NCBI GenBank assembly: GCA_002104905.1 | Contig: MCFE01000684.1 | Location: 1 to 45,951, forward strand | Source of the DNA: Basidiobolus meristosporus CBS 931.73 | Taxonomy: Eukaryota > Basidiobolomycota > Basidiobolomycetes > Basidiobolales > Basidiobolaceae | Length of the DNA stretch: 45,951 nucleotides | Direction: 5' to 3' | The notes under the pieces: model-generated | The model's input: the letters and a program-made list of their open reading frames with translations, nothing else | What the model was told of the DNA's origin: nothing | Database searches by the model: none | Program-made: the position numbers and the translations under genes | Shown: piece by piece, positions 34,467 to 45,126 of the stretch | Layout: each line of letters starts with the position of its first letter | Position numbering within the stretch: position 1 is the first letter of the stretch

Positions 34467-35991
34467 CTACTGTTGTTGCTTTGATACAAGAGTGTGTAGC
34501 TGAGGGGAATTTGTAGGTAAGCTAATAACAAGTGATGATAGTTCTTCAGTGCTCAAGACACTGTTCAGGGGGAAGGGTGGTAGCAAGAGGGGTAAGAATG
34601 ATTTGCAAGCAACATTAATGAGGGGAATATGATAAGGATTGATATTCAACATAAAGGGAGTGTCCTGCTTCAAATATTTTTGCCAAAGGTCTGTCAAGTA
34701 CTTTAGGTAGGCCAGTTTGGAATTTTCCAACTGCAGAATATAGTGAGCAAGCTTTTTGACTTCAGGATCTCCAAGTATAGTTCTCCAGCAGGAGCCAGGT
34801 GTAGTGTGGTGTGTTCTCTTCCAGGCATTGATCAGCAGGTTGTGCAGTGGTAAAGTCTGAGATATAATCTGGTTCTAAGGTAGAGAAGTCTGATCTTATA
34901 GGGCATAAACCCAAAACACCAAGAAAAGCATGTCTGTAAGGGCTTCCAGGCAGATGAGGCACCAAGGAGGCAATACACCAGACTGCAAGTGTATCAAGCT
35001 TAGTGCAGTCTCTAGAAGTAAGAGAGAGAAGTGGTAAACCAAATTTCATGACAGGGAAGACAAGCAGCTTGAGTAGAAGGAGGCAGCTGGGAGCTGAGGT
35101 TGTAGGAGAAGTAACAGCCAGTAGCTTGTGGAGTGCCAGTCTTGCAAGGATAATTCTCTTCTTCAAGTGTGCTCCAAAGTCAAGTCTAGTGGGAAAGATA
35201 GGAAAGCCAAGATATGTTGCAGAAACCTGAGCTGGTAGAGTGCAGTTCTCCAAGTTGATAGGACAACCCAAAGGTAATAGACTTGTTCCATCATTCCAGC
35301 TGATCATAGTGCCCAATAGTGCCATAGCATGCCAGATAGTGCCTGATCATGCCACAGAGTGCCAGATGGTGCCATACAGTGCCAATTTGGGATCAAAATT
35401 GACATGCATATGGCCCTAAAATATCAAATTAATAATAAAAAATACAGCACTCTCTGGCACTATGATCAGTGGCACAATGGAACAAGTCTACTGTCTTTGC
35501 AATGGAAAGCTGGATATTATTCTTCTGCAGATACTAGTGGATGGTCTGGGAGTCTTGTTGCACATTATAGGAGGATATTCTGATGTCATCAGCAAACAGA
35601 GTAACCAGGCAGTCAGCTGACAGTCTTAGGAAATCATTCAGGAAGATTGCAAACAGTATAGGGTCAAGAACAGAGCCTTGAACCACTCCATTAGGAACTG
35701 ATAACACAGCTGCTTGCTCACTTGGGTGCAGAATTCTTGCTTGTGGATCCAGAAACAGAGACCTGACAAGGAGAGTGAGGGAGGTACTGGAGAAGCATTG
35801 CAACTTGGACCAAAGCAGATTTTTGTCAACTGAATCAAAGGCCTTAGTAATATCAAGCAGAACAGAGGGATACTTGCACTGGAGAGAGTGATCTCAGCTA
35901 AGTATGACTGCATATTCCAAGGAGAGGCCAGGAACAATGCCAAACTGTGCAGGGTGAGACTTAAGGGAGTTAGAGTAGAGCTCCTGAGCAA
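34467..35991 (-). pseudogene. Broken LINE reverse transcriptase of copy B
   Basis: RT remnant broken by frameshifts and the MITE insertion. The C-terminal part contains HKLLAVTSPTTSAPSCLLLL and the conserved LLYLRTRLY-equivalent region is altered. The catalytic region retains FADDIR. It is not capable of encoding an intact enzyme as it stands. Confidence 0.8.
35278..35490. mobile_element. 213-bp MITE with 14-bp perfect terminal inverted repeats
   Basis: Begins TAGACTTGTTCCAT (35278-35291) and ends with its exact reverse complement (35477-35490). Comparison with copies C and D, which are uninterrupted at this point (AAAGGTACTGTC), shows that it is inserted at a TA, leaving TA on both sides as Tc1/mariner-type elements do; one extra A is present on the left. 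The interior has no open frame and is full of AGTGCC/GGCACT motifs, some in inverted orientation. It is non-autonomous; no transposase is in the window. Confidence 0.8.
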
Positions 35992-36010
35992 TCAGAAGCT
36001 CAAACACCTT

Positions 36011-36625
36011 GTTGTATCCAAGAGAAAAGTGTAATAAAACTCTTGAATGAGTTAACTGAACCTAAGTGACAACTAAGTGCAGAACCTTAGAATTATCAAG
36101 AGTGTCAGAAATATTAGCAGAGAGGTTCTGATCTAATATTAGTCTTATATATAGCTGAGTTGGGCTATAAAGGTAACAGAGTAGGTTTGCTATGCAGGCT
36201 AGGCTTGGTGTTCTTGAGAGTGCTAAATATCCTAAGCTTGGGTAGAAACTAGAATGGATTTGTTGAATTCTTAATTTTGTTGAGACACAGACTAAACCAA
36301 AAGGTTCAGTAAACTTTATTTATACTTTTCTGATTGAGTTGCATTAGTAAGCACCAAGAGACTGGACTAATTGAAATCTGTTGGGGTGTTGATAGGTGCA
36401 TAAGATAAATGAAAAATTGCATCATTAATCAGCTGATGTCTTGGCAACTGCTAAGTGGTTGGATAAATCTCAGATGACTAATCACTTGGAAAGGCTTAGC
36501 AGATCAGTTGAGTATGTAATGACCACATGATAATTAATCAGGTGTGACAGCTAAAAATAGATTCTGAGAAGTGATAAAATAAATCATAACAGGGATTAGT
36601 TATGTTTGTGTTGTGCATCAACATT
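36011..36625 (-). repeat. LTR-like repeat, minus orientation (left arm of inverted pair)
   Basis: About 610 bp that align in reverse complement with 36665-37303. Matching anchors include GTTGTATCCAAGAG at the left end, AGGTTCAGTAAACTTTATTT in the middle and AAATAGATTCTGAG near the right. Identity by eye is around 80-85%. The partner arm precedes a gag-like frame, so this is probably a solo or truncated LTR inserted into LINE copy B. Confidence 0.7.
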
Positions 36626-36664
36626 TAAAACTTAGCCAATTTTACTCCATTTGAAATTCTAGTA

Positions 36665-37303
36665 CCCTAACTGACTTTCCCTAACCCAAACATAACAAAT
36701 CCCAGTTACAGTTTATTTTATCCCACCTCAGAATCTATTTTTAGCTATCACACCTGATCTATTTTCAAATGGTCATTACGTTATCCACATATCTGCCAAG
36801 CCTTCCCAGGTGACTAGTCATCTGAGATCTATCCAACCACTGTGCAGTTGCCAAGACATCAGTTGATTGATGATGTAGTTTTCATTTATCTTATGCACCT
36901 ATGAACACCCAAGTTGATTTCTATCAATCCAGTCCCTTGGCGCTTACTAATTCAACTTGATCAGAAAAGTATAAATAAAGTTTACTGAACCTTTTGGTTT
37001 AGTGTGTGTCTCAACAAAATTAAGATTCTGTCTCAGCAAAAATAAGAATCCAACAATTCCGTTCTAGTTTCTATCCAAGCCTAGTATATCTAGCACTCCA
37101 AAGAACACCAAGCCTAGCCTGCCTAGCAAACAAATATCATTGTCTTTATAGCCAACCCAGCTATATCCAAGACCAATATTAGATCAGAATCTTTCTGCTA
37201 ATATTTCCGCCACTCTGACAATTCTAAGATTCTGCACTTAATTGTCCCTTTGGTTCAGTTAAACCATTCAAGAGTTTTATTACACTTTCTCTTGGATACA
37301 ACA
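36665..37303 (+). repeat. LTR-like repeat, plus orientation (right arm of inverted pair)
   Basis: Inverted partner of the left arm, ending TTACACTTTCTCTTGGATACAACA with a CA terminus typical of LTRs. It lies just before a gag-like frame and so is read as the 5' LTR of a plus-strand LTR element. The left edge is uncertain because no clear TG terminus or target duplication could be fixed. No canonical tRNA primer-binding site was recognised after it. Confidence 0.65.
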
Positions 37304-37344
37304 TTTTTTTTCGTTGAATTCCATTACATTCAGCCAATTAGAAG

Positions 37345-37692
37345 ATGTCCTCAGCAGCAAGCAATCCAAACCTTTCCATGTTGGAAGAAGCCAGGAGAAA
37401 TCAGGAAGAACTTACTAAACAGCTTGAAAGCATCATGCTTGAAAGAGATACCATGATGCTTGAGCACTCAAAGCTTGCCAAAACAAGATCTGATAATCAC
37501 CGTAGAGATGAACTCCCTGAAGTTATATCCGGTTACCAAGATGAAATTGGAATAATTAAGGAAGCACTGGAGAATATTGCCATAGTAATTGACAGCATTG
37601 AAAATCCGCCAAGCCTTGCTCTGCACCAGCCACCTAGAAGTCATGCCTTTGAATCCTCCAGATCTACATCTGTTGTGTTGTATTATGATTAG
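37345..37692 (+). pseudogene. Gag-like fragment of an LTR retrotransposon
   Basis: A 115-codon frame starting at an ATG 41 bp after the LTR-like repeat. It encodes MSSAASNPNLSMLEEARRNQ followed by a charged, probably coiled-coil helix (about 10-45), as at the N termini of fungal Ty3-type Gag proteins. There is no zinc knuckle. The frame ends where the sequence changes into another LTR-like block, so it is taken as a truncated gag. A host coiled-coil gene is less likely given the flanking repeats. Confidence 0.5.
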
Positions 37693-38913
37693 TTTGGGGC
37701 TTGTTCTACAATGTAGAGGCTAATCAACAATATACAACAACTTCCAGTATGCTAATACTGAAATAGTTTATTGGGAGTTTGATATACCAATAGAAGATAT
37801 AACTTTCACTAATTTCCTCAATCTTAGGCTCAAAATATACTGTAGGCAGTGTTTATCACTTCTACAGCAGTGTTCTGACCTTCTGTTGACTAATGGGCTT
37901 ATTTACTTTTATAGTAACTTTTCCTTATTTGGAAGTCACTTTCCTTTCTGAGAAAATATTTCCTAATATGGAAATTCTGAGCTCCCCTTTAACCTAAAGG
38001 GGTGTGTTGTAGAAGTCTCTAAAGGGGTCTTTAGACCTAAAGGGGTGTCTAAAGGGGTGTCTTTAGAGTAAAGGGGCTTCTTGTAGTGGTCTCTAAAGTG
38101 GACTTTACACTAAAGGGGTGCCTAAAGGGGCTTCTTTAGAGTAAAGGGGTTTCTTAAAGGGGTCTCTAAAGGGGTCTTTAGACTAAAGGGGTGTCTAAAG
38201 GGGTGTCTTTAGAGTAAAGGGGTTTCTTAGAGGGGACTTTTCCAACAGAAAAGTGGTAGTTTCTTGTAGAACTTAGATTGGATTCTTGTGAGCTTTGCAG
38301 TCTCTTTACTGATGTAGTACCGATCAAAGTCAGAATACTCAACAGTGCAAGTGATGCAGGGGAAGTCTTATAACCTTTAAACTTGTAATTGTAGTGTGGA
38401 GATTCTGGAAAGAGAGGCTCTCTCTTTATTTTTCAGCTGGGGAAGTCATATATATGAAAATTTTGAAGGATCAAAGTTTTTGGGCGATTGCGCAAGCAAT
38501 ACACGTGATACAAAGCTGAAATTTTGCAGTGGCGCAGATCGGACATAGGCGCAGCACCTGTGAAAATTTCACGTGATTTGATTGGCTGGTTCAAAAGTTA
38601 CACACGATCAAAGTCACCATAGTAATCCTAGCAATAAGGCATAGTATATATAATAGTTGGACTCTTTTGGTCATAACTCCTTAAGTACTGCTTCAAATGA
38701 GCTGTAATTTGAAACATGTGTTGGCTACTACGTGTTCTGTATGACATAATATTCTTGGATGGATTGCTTGTCAGGGTCTGGGGCATTTGCTCTTCAAAGT
38801 TGGAAATTCTTGATCTTTCTGTTGTGTGTTACGATAGCAAAAAGCAAAATAAAGAAATGAGTGCAATATTGGTTTAGAGATATTGTAGTAATGGAATACT
38901 TTCCATTACCACA
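37673..38913 (-). repeat. Probable 3' LTR of the minus-strand Ty3/gypsy element
   Basis: Read on the minus strand, the integrase stop (38922-38924) overlaps a purine tract with GGGGGGACT, directly followed by TGTGGTAATGG. This is the arrangement of a polypurine tract and LTR start, placing the LTR edge at 38913. The LTR would extend left past the minisatellite at 38016-38235 to an uncertain end, perhaps near 37673. There are no open frames. The left boundary is a guess. Confidence 0.5.
38016..38235. repeat. Three-copy 73/74-bp G-rich minisatellite with internal hairpins
   Basis: Units at 38016-38089 (74 bp), 38090-38162 (73 bp) and 38163-38235 (73 bp), each beginning TCTCTAAAG. The units are built from alternating CTAAAGGGG and CTTTAG blocks, so CTAAAG-GGGT-CTTTAG can fold into hairpins, and GGGG runs recur every 8-20 bases. 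Confidence 0.85.
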
Positions 38914-38921
38914 AGTCCCCC

Positions 38922-39970
38922 CTAACTTTGAGAAATAATGCCCTCATTATTACTTCTGATATGGAACTTCTTCAATCTGTTACCAGGTTGTGTCAGTGCA
39001 AGTGGTGTACCGTCAAGTTCTGCTAGTTTGTAAGATCCATTTTTGTTTGCATGTATGATCTTGTAGGGACCTTGCCATCGCATATCCAGCTTGGATGCCT
39101 TGTTTCTTTGGCTTTTTGTGTTGTGAAGTAGTATCAACTCACCTACTTCTAACAATGTTTTTCTTAGGCATTTTTGAGCGTCAAAGTACTCCTTGCCAGC
39201 CATTCTGGATTTCTTCAGGTTTTCTATTGCATTCTGTTGCAGAGTGTGTGCTTGTTGAATCTGTTGTACTCTTGCTAGCAATAGCTCTGATGTTGTTGTT
39301 GTTGGTTTCCATGGGAGGGTAAGCCAATTCTCAAAAGATATGTCTATCGGCAAAACAGCATCATGTCCATATATTAAAAAAAATGGTGTATACCCTGTAC
39401 TTCTTTTAACCGTGACTCTATCAGACCAAATTGCTGCATGAAAGTTATTTGCCCATTTGTTGGGTTCTTCATAGCTAAGCTTTGCTAATGTGTTTGCAAA
39501 AGCAGAATGTCCATGTTCAACTGGTGAGTTTGCTTGTGGGTGATATGGCATAGTATGTATAAGCTTGGTTCCATGCTTTGTTGCTAGTGCTTGTATTTCA
39601 TAAGATCCACATTCTCCATTGTCTGCAATAAGGGTGCCAACTGAACCATGTCTGAGATATACATCTTCTTTGAGAAATCTTGCTACTGCTTTTGCATTGG
39701 CTTGTTTTAGCATTCTAGCCTCTATCCAACCAGTAAAGTTATCACGACAGTCCACCACATACTTATACCCAGCTGTTGCCCTTGGTAAATGTATAATATC
39801 TACATGTGCAATTTGCCAAGCATAAGATGTGTATATACTGTGAAGTGGTTCATGCATCTTTTGGTTGTCTCTTCTTTGACATGGAATACATGATTTCACA
39901 TATTCTTTTGTGTTGGTGTAAAGTGTTGGCCAAAAATACCGTAAGGAGATTTTTGCATATGTTGATGTAA
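38922..39970 (-). pseudogene. Ty3/gypsy integrase fragment, 5'-truncated
   Basis: C-terminal pol remnant. Reading on the minus strand: the end of the H2C2 zinc-binding module (YVKSCIPCQRRDNQK, its histidines lost at the truncation), the DDE core with DIIHLP, TLIADNGECGSYE and PYHPQANSPVEHGHS supplying the three acidic residues, and a GPY/F module (DMRWQGPYKIIHANKNGSYK) before the stop. The catalytic half is open for about 345 codons. The open frame nominally runs to 40001, but residues beyond about 39970 are read from telomere-like and LINE sequence. Reverse transcriptase, RNase H and protease are absent from the window. Confidence 0.88.
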
Positions 39971-39988
39971 TTAGGGTAGGGGGGGGGG
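39971..39988 (+). repeat. Telomere-like tract between integrase fragment and LINE copy C
   Basis: Reads TTAGGGTAGGGGGGGGGG and leads straight into GAGACAGTCACC, the antisense 3' end of LINE copy C. It replaces the upstream part of the integrase gene. Confidence 0.65.
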
Positions 39989-41876
39989 AGACAGTCACCA
40001 ACAGGTGAAATCTTTATTTCAGTTGAAACAAAGAAGCCAGCGCTACTGTTGTAGCTTTGATACAAGAGTGTGTAGCTGAGGGGAATTTGTAGGTAAGTTA
40101 ATAAGAAGTGATGATAGTTCTTCAGTGCTCAAGACACTGTTCAGTGGGAAGGGGGGTAGCAAGAGAGGTAAGAATGACTTGTGAACAACATTAATGAGGG
40201 GAATGTGATAAGGATTGATATTCATCATAAAGGGAGTGTGCTGCTGCAGATATTGCTGCCAAAGGTCTGTCAAGTACTTCAGGTAGGCCAGCTTGGGTTT
40301 TTCTGACTGCAGAATATAGTGAGCAAACTTCTTGACTTCAGGATCTCCAAGTATAGTTCTCCAGCAGGAGTCAGGTGTTGTGTGGTGTGTTCTCTTCCAG
40401 GCCTTAATCAGTGGGTTGTTGCAGTTGTGAAGTCTGAGGTATAATCTGGTTCTAAGGTAGAGAAGTCTGATCTTATAGGGCATAAACCCAAAAGCACCAA
40501 GAATAGCATGTCTGTAGGGGCATTGAGGCAAATGAGGCACCAAGGAGGTAATGCACCATACTGCAAACTTGTCAAGCTTAGTGCAGTCTCTAGAAGTAAG
40601 AGAGAGAAGTGGTAAGCCAAATTCCAGGACAGGGAAGACAAACTGCTTGAGTAGAAGGAGGCAGCTGGGAGCTGAAGTTGTAGGAGGAGTAACAGCCAGT
40701 AGCTTGTGGAGTGCCTGTCTTGCCAGGATAATTTGCTTCTTCAGGTGTGCTCCAGAGTCTAGTCCAGTAGGAAGGAAAGGAAAGCCAAGATATGTAGCAG
40801 AAACCTGAGCAGGTAGAGTGGAGTTCTCCAAGTTGATGGGAGAGCCCAAAGGTACTGTCTTTGCAATGGAAAGCTGGAGATTATTCTTCTGCAGATACTG
40901 GTGGATGGTCTGGGAGTCTTGTTGCACATTGGAGGAGGATATTCTGATGTCATCAGCAAAGAGAGTAACCAGGCAGTCAGCTGAGAGTCTTGGGAAATCA
41001 TTCAGGAAGATGGCAAACAGTATAGGACCAAGCACAGACCTTGAACCACTCCATTAGGAACTGAGAACACAGCTGATTGCTCACTTGGGTGCAGAATTCT
41101 TGCTTGTGGATCCAGAAACAGAGACCTGACAAGGAGGGTGAGAGAGGTACTGGAGAAGCATTGCAACTTGGACCAAAGCAGATTTCTGTCAACTGAATCA
41201 AAGGCCTTAGTAATATCAAACAGAACAGAGGGATACTTGCACTGGAGAGAGTGATCTTGGCTAAGTATGACTGCATATTCCAAGGAGAGGCCAGGAACAA
41301 AGCCAAACTGTGCAGGATGAAACTTGAGGGAGTCAGAGTAGAGCTCCTGAGCAAGCAGAAGCTCAAACACCTTTCTGCAGGTGGGCAGCAGAGATATTGG
41401 CCTGTAGGAGCTAGGATCCAGGTGCTTTCCTTTACCCTTGTACAGTGGCAGAACATTTGCAAAGGACCATTCCTCAGGAGTAGAAAGCTGGGCTGAGCAT
41501 TGCTGAAACAGTGGAAGCAGAAGTGCAGACATGGCCTTGGTACTAGTCTTCAGAAGCTCATAGGAGATTGTGTCCACACCTGGAGCAGTAGAGTTGGGAA
41601 GCCTCTTGAGCACATTATGGATTCTCTTTGATCAAGTGCAAGTGGGATGGGCAGAGTCTTGAAGTCAGGATGAAAGCCAGGAGTTGAGTACTGCTTTGTA
41701 GAGAAGAAGATGTTAGCCAGCTGTTCTGTTGAAGGTAACTTCCTGGAAGAGGGCTCATTGCCTGTAGAGTCTTGATACTGTTCTTGTTATAGAGTTGAAG
41801 ATTGCAGAGCAAGATCATAATGATCAGAGTGAGTATGCAGAGTGTGTGAATGCTGGAGTGTGTATGCTGTCAGAGG
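39988..41876 (-). mobile_element. LINE copy C: 5'-truncated copy
   Basis: About 1.9 kb, near-identical to copy D, from the 3' end GAGACAGTCACCAACAGGTG to a 5' truncation near 41876. The 5' 200 bp carries numerous small deletions relative to D. It covers the RT domain and C-terminal region only. It has no poly(A) tail: the 3' end is C-rich on the sense strand. It lies head to tail with copy D. Confidence 0.9.
40043..41613 (-). pseudogene. LINE copy C reverse transcriptase, frameshifted
   Basis: Two overlapping frames, 41613-41002 (RT fingers/palm: APGVDTISYELLK, SSYRPISLLPTCRKVFE, DITKAFDSVDR, VPNGVVQG) and 41035-40043 (FADDIRIS, thumb and C-terminal region). They are separated by a 2-bp deletion near 41038 relative to copy D. 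Upstream of 41613 further small deletions break the frame. Not intact. Confidence 0.85.
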
Positions 41877-41885
41877 TTAGGGGGG
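41877..41885 (+). repeat. Telomere-like junction TTAGGGGGG between LINE copies C and D
   Basis: Short G-rich stretch joining the truncated 5' end of copy C to the 3' end of copy D, in the same orientation as at the other junctions. Confidence 0.55.
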
Positions 41886-41939
41886 AGACAGTCACCAACA
41901 GGTGAAATCTTTATTTCAGTTGAAACAAAGAAGCCAGCG

Positions 41940-43716
41940 CTACTGTTGTAGCTTTGATACAAGAGTGTGTAGCTGAGGGGAATTTGTAGGTAAGTTAATA
42001 AGAAGTGATGATAGTTCTTCAGTGCTCAAGACACTGTTCAGTGGGAAGGGGGGTAGCAAGAGAGGTAAGAATGACTTGTGAACAACATTAATGAGGGGAA
42101 TGTGATAAGGATTGATATTCATCATAAAGGGAGTGTGCTGCTGCAGATATTGCTGCCAAAGGTCTGTCAAGTACTTCAGGTAGGCCAGCTTGGGTTTTTC
42201 TGACTGCAGAATATAGTGAGCAAACTTCTTGACTTCAGGATCTCCAAGTATAGTTCTCCAGCAGGAGCCAGGTGTTGTGTGGTGTGTTCTCTTCCAGGCC
42301 TTAATCAGTGGGTTGTTGCAGTTGTGAAGTCTGAGGTATAATCTGGTTCTAAGGTAGAGAAGTCTGATCTTATAGGGCATAAACCCAAAAGCACCAAGAA
42401 TAGCATGTCTGTAGGGGCATTCAGGCAAATGAGGCACCAAGGAGGTAATGCACCATACTGCAAACTTGTCAAGCTTAGTGCAGTCTCTAGAAGTAAGAGA
42501 GAGAAGTGGTAAGCCAAATTCCAGGACAGGGAAGACAAACTGCTTGAGTAGAAGGAGGCAGCTGGGAGCTGAAGTTGTAGGAGGAGTAACAGCCAGTAGC
42601 TTGTGGAGTGCCTGTCTTGCCAGGATAATTCTCTTCTTCAGGTGTGCTCCAGAGTCTAGTCCAGTAGGAAGGAAAGGAAAGCCAAGATATGTAGCAGAAA
42701 CCTGAGCAGGTAGAGTGGAGTTCTCCAAGGTTGATGGGAGAGCCCAAAGGTACTGTCTTTGCAATGGAAAGCTGGAGATTATTCTTCTGCAGATACTGGT
42801 GGATGGTCTGGGAGTCTTGTTGCACATTGGAGGAGGATATTCTGATGTCATCAGCAAAGAGAGTAACCAGGCAGTCAGCTGAGAGTCTTGGGAAATCATT
42901 CAGGAAGATGGCAAACAGTATAGGACCAAGCACAGAGCCTTGAACCACTCCATTAGGAACTGAGAACACAGCTGATTGCTCACTTGGGTGCAGAATTCTT
43001 GCTTGTGGATCCAGAAACAGAGACCTGACAAGGAGGGTGAGAGAGGTACTGGAGAAGCATTGCAACTTGGACCAAAGCAGATTTCTGTCAACTGAATCAA
43101 AGGCCTTAGTAATATCAAACAGAACAGAGGGATACTTGCACTGGAGAGAGTGATCTTGGCTAAGTATGACTGCATATTCCAAGGAGAGGCCAGGAACAAA
43201 GCCAAACTGTGCAGGATGAAACTTGAGGGAGTCAGAGTAGAGCTCCTGAGCAAGCAGAAGCTCAAACACCTTTCTGCAGGTGGGCAGCAGAGATATTGGC
43301 CTGTAGGAGCTAGGATCCAGGTGCTTTCCTTTACCCTTGTACAGTGGCAGAACATTTGCAAAGGACCATTCCTCAGGAGTAGAAAGCTGGGCTGAGCATT
43401 GCTGAAACAGTGGAAGCAGAAGTGCAGACATGGCCTTGGTACTAGTCTTCAGAAGCTCATAGGAGATTGTGTCCACACCTGGAGCAGTAGAGTTGGGAAG
43501 CCTCTTGAGCACATTATGGATTCTCCTTTGATCAAGTGCAAGTGGGATGGGCAGAGTCTTGAAGTCAGGATGAAAGCCAGGAGTTGAGTACTGCTTTGTA
43601 GAGAAGAAGATGTTAGCCAGCTGTTCTGTTGAAGGTAACTTCCTGGAAGAGGGCCTCATTGCCCTGTAGAGTCTTGATACTGTTCTTGTTATAGAGTTGG
43701 AAGATTGCAGAGGCAA
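41940..43716 (-). pseudogene. LINE copy D reverse transcriptase with one-base frameshift
   Basis: The RT domain is clear: LPNSTAPGVDTISYELLK, YRPISLLPTCRKVFELL, FGFVPGLSLEYAV, VLFDITKAFDSVDRNLLW, GVVQGSVLGPILFAIFLNDF and the catalytic FADDIRIS. An extra G near 42729, absent from copy C, moves the thumb/C-terminal part into the frame of 42899-41940. That part has a Leu-rich stretch and PYHIPLINV near its end. The active-site aspartates are all present, so the break is recent or a single-base assembly artefact. Confidence 0.9.
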
Positions 43717-44693
43717 GAACTCATAATATGATCCCAGAGCTGAGTATGCAGAGTGTGGTGAATTGCCTTGGAGTGGTGTATTGCTGTCAGGAGGAGTTTC
43801 TCTGTTTTTGGGTTAGGGAAACTCAGGTAGCTTTGTTGCAGGGCTGAAACAATGGATTCCCATTTTCTTGAGGTAACAGCAGTAGTCTTGCATGGCAGTG
43901 AGAGGGAGGCAGACACCAGAATCAGATGCTTCACAAAGAGCCAGGCATAGTTGAGATCATCTGGCAGAGAAAGTAGCAAACTGGCAAGCTTCAAGTAGTT
44001 CCCAAAGTCTTTCTTCTGATTCTTGGTAGCTTTGTGGGTGAGCACAGTAAGTTTTGGCAGCTTCTTCTTCACAACTGGTTGCATAGAAAGGGACCAGGCT
44101 GGGTGGTCAGAGGCTCTCAAGGATCCTAGCTCAGCTCCAGAGAATTGCTTAACTTCATTCACAAAGTAGAGGGCAGCAGCAGAAGGGCAGATCCAGTCAA
44201 CACATCTTTTCTCAGATTGAGCACCTAGTGCTAGCAGATGGCTTTCTCTCAGGAAGTTCAGTAGGAATGTAGACCTTGGCTTCATTCTTGCAGTCAGAGT
44301 AGTCTTGTTCTCAGGATGGGGAATGTTGAGATCTCCAAGCAAGATAATAGGTGTTGATATAGATTGCTGGTATTGCTGAACTTTCTGGCATATAACTTGC
44401 ACTTCCTGAAGGGCAAGACTTGGAGGCAGATAGCAGAGCACCAGACTGATAGTTGGCAACTGGAGAGCAGCACAGTAAGGGGAGTAAAGAGGAACACAGA
44501 GCTGAGGAGTATTGATGGTAGAAGAGATGAAGCAGATAGAGGAGGTATTCTTTGTTCTAGGAGTAGAAAAGCAATATAGATTAGTCAAAAGTATAGAGGG
44601 TAGCTGGACATCAATCAAACACAGGAGGGAAAATCTTGAAAGAAGTCTCTCTAGAGTTGGTCTTGATGGCTGTATGCTGTTGCAGTTAAGCAA
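43689..44693 (-). pseudogene. LINE copy D APE-type endonuclease domain
   Basis: 334-codon frame for the N-terminal half of ORF2. LLGDLNIPHPENK (catalytic Asp/Asn loop) and RASDHPAWSLS (the conserved SDH end of the APE fold) are visible. It starts with MLNCNSIQPSRPTLERLL, comparable to the WNCNSI start of LINE endonucleases. The usual QE motif after the second strand appears altered. The frame overlaps the RT frame by 28 bp in a different phase, indicating a further frameshift near 43700. Confidence 0.85.
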
Positions 44694-44708
44694 CAGAACT
44701 TCAGGTAG

Positions 44709-45126
44709 TCAGGCAGAGGTTGTAGCTTCTTCAGAGGCAGCATTGACAATGTGACCTGCAGAGTCCCAGAGCTCTTCAAATGGTGCATCACTTAAGTCAG
44801 CAAGGAGGGAAATGGCATGATTCTTGAGGAAGTATGCCACATCATAGGAGGGGGCTTGTCTCTTGATGGCAGCAAAGAAAGACAGAATGGCAACATGGGC
44901 TGGAGGCTTGTTGAACAGTAGAGAGTCAGAGGATTCAGATTCTTCAGGCACTATCTTGAAGTCAGTTTTCAGCCAGTTAAGGTTCTTCTCCACAAAGGCA
45001 ACAAATGGGTCAGCAATGTTTTGGTCTAGGATAACCTCCAGAATCTTCCCTTTTCTCCAGGCCAGGTTGACAATTCTTGAGAGCTGAATATTGCATGCTT
45101 GAGTGCTTCTGATGTTGAATGGGAGT
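44709..45126 (-). pseudogene. LINE copy D ORF1-like 3' fragment
   Basis: Open frame from the truncated 5' end to a stop at 44709, 16 bp before the endonuclease frame. It encodes a charged, helical product (RIVNLAWRKGKILEVI, then VAFVEKNLNWLKTDFKIVPE and ISLLADLSDAPFEELW). The position suggests the C-terminal part of ORF1, the LINE RNA-binding protein, but no RRM or zinc knuckle is seen in this piece. Confidence 0.55.

Larger units (their letters stand above)
34404..36010 (-). mobile_element. LINE copy B: degenerate RT copy, interrupted by MITE and LTR
   Basis: Antisense copy of the same LINE as C-E. The 3' end is at about 34404 (G-run then GAGAAAGTCACCAACAGGTG). Reading on the minus strand, the RT C-terminal region spans 34467-35270, a 213-bp MITE sits at 35278-35490, and the RT core continues to about 36010, where an LTR sequence begins. 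Pieces in different frames (34467-34730, 34762-35325, 35534-35803 and 35638-35991) show frameshifts. RT landmarks such as FADDIRIS and NGVVQGSVL are still visible. It is more diverged than C-E. Confidence 0.85.

Noticed and set aside
39972-40001. Start of the integrase frame at 40001
   Set aside because: The first residues (MVTVSPPP) are translated from the LINE 3' end and G-rich junction, not from integrase.
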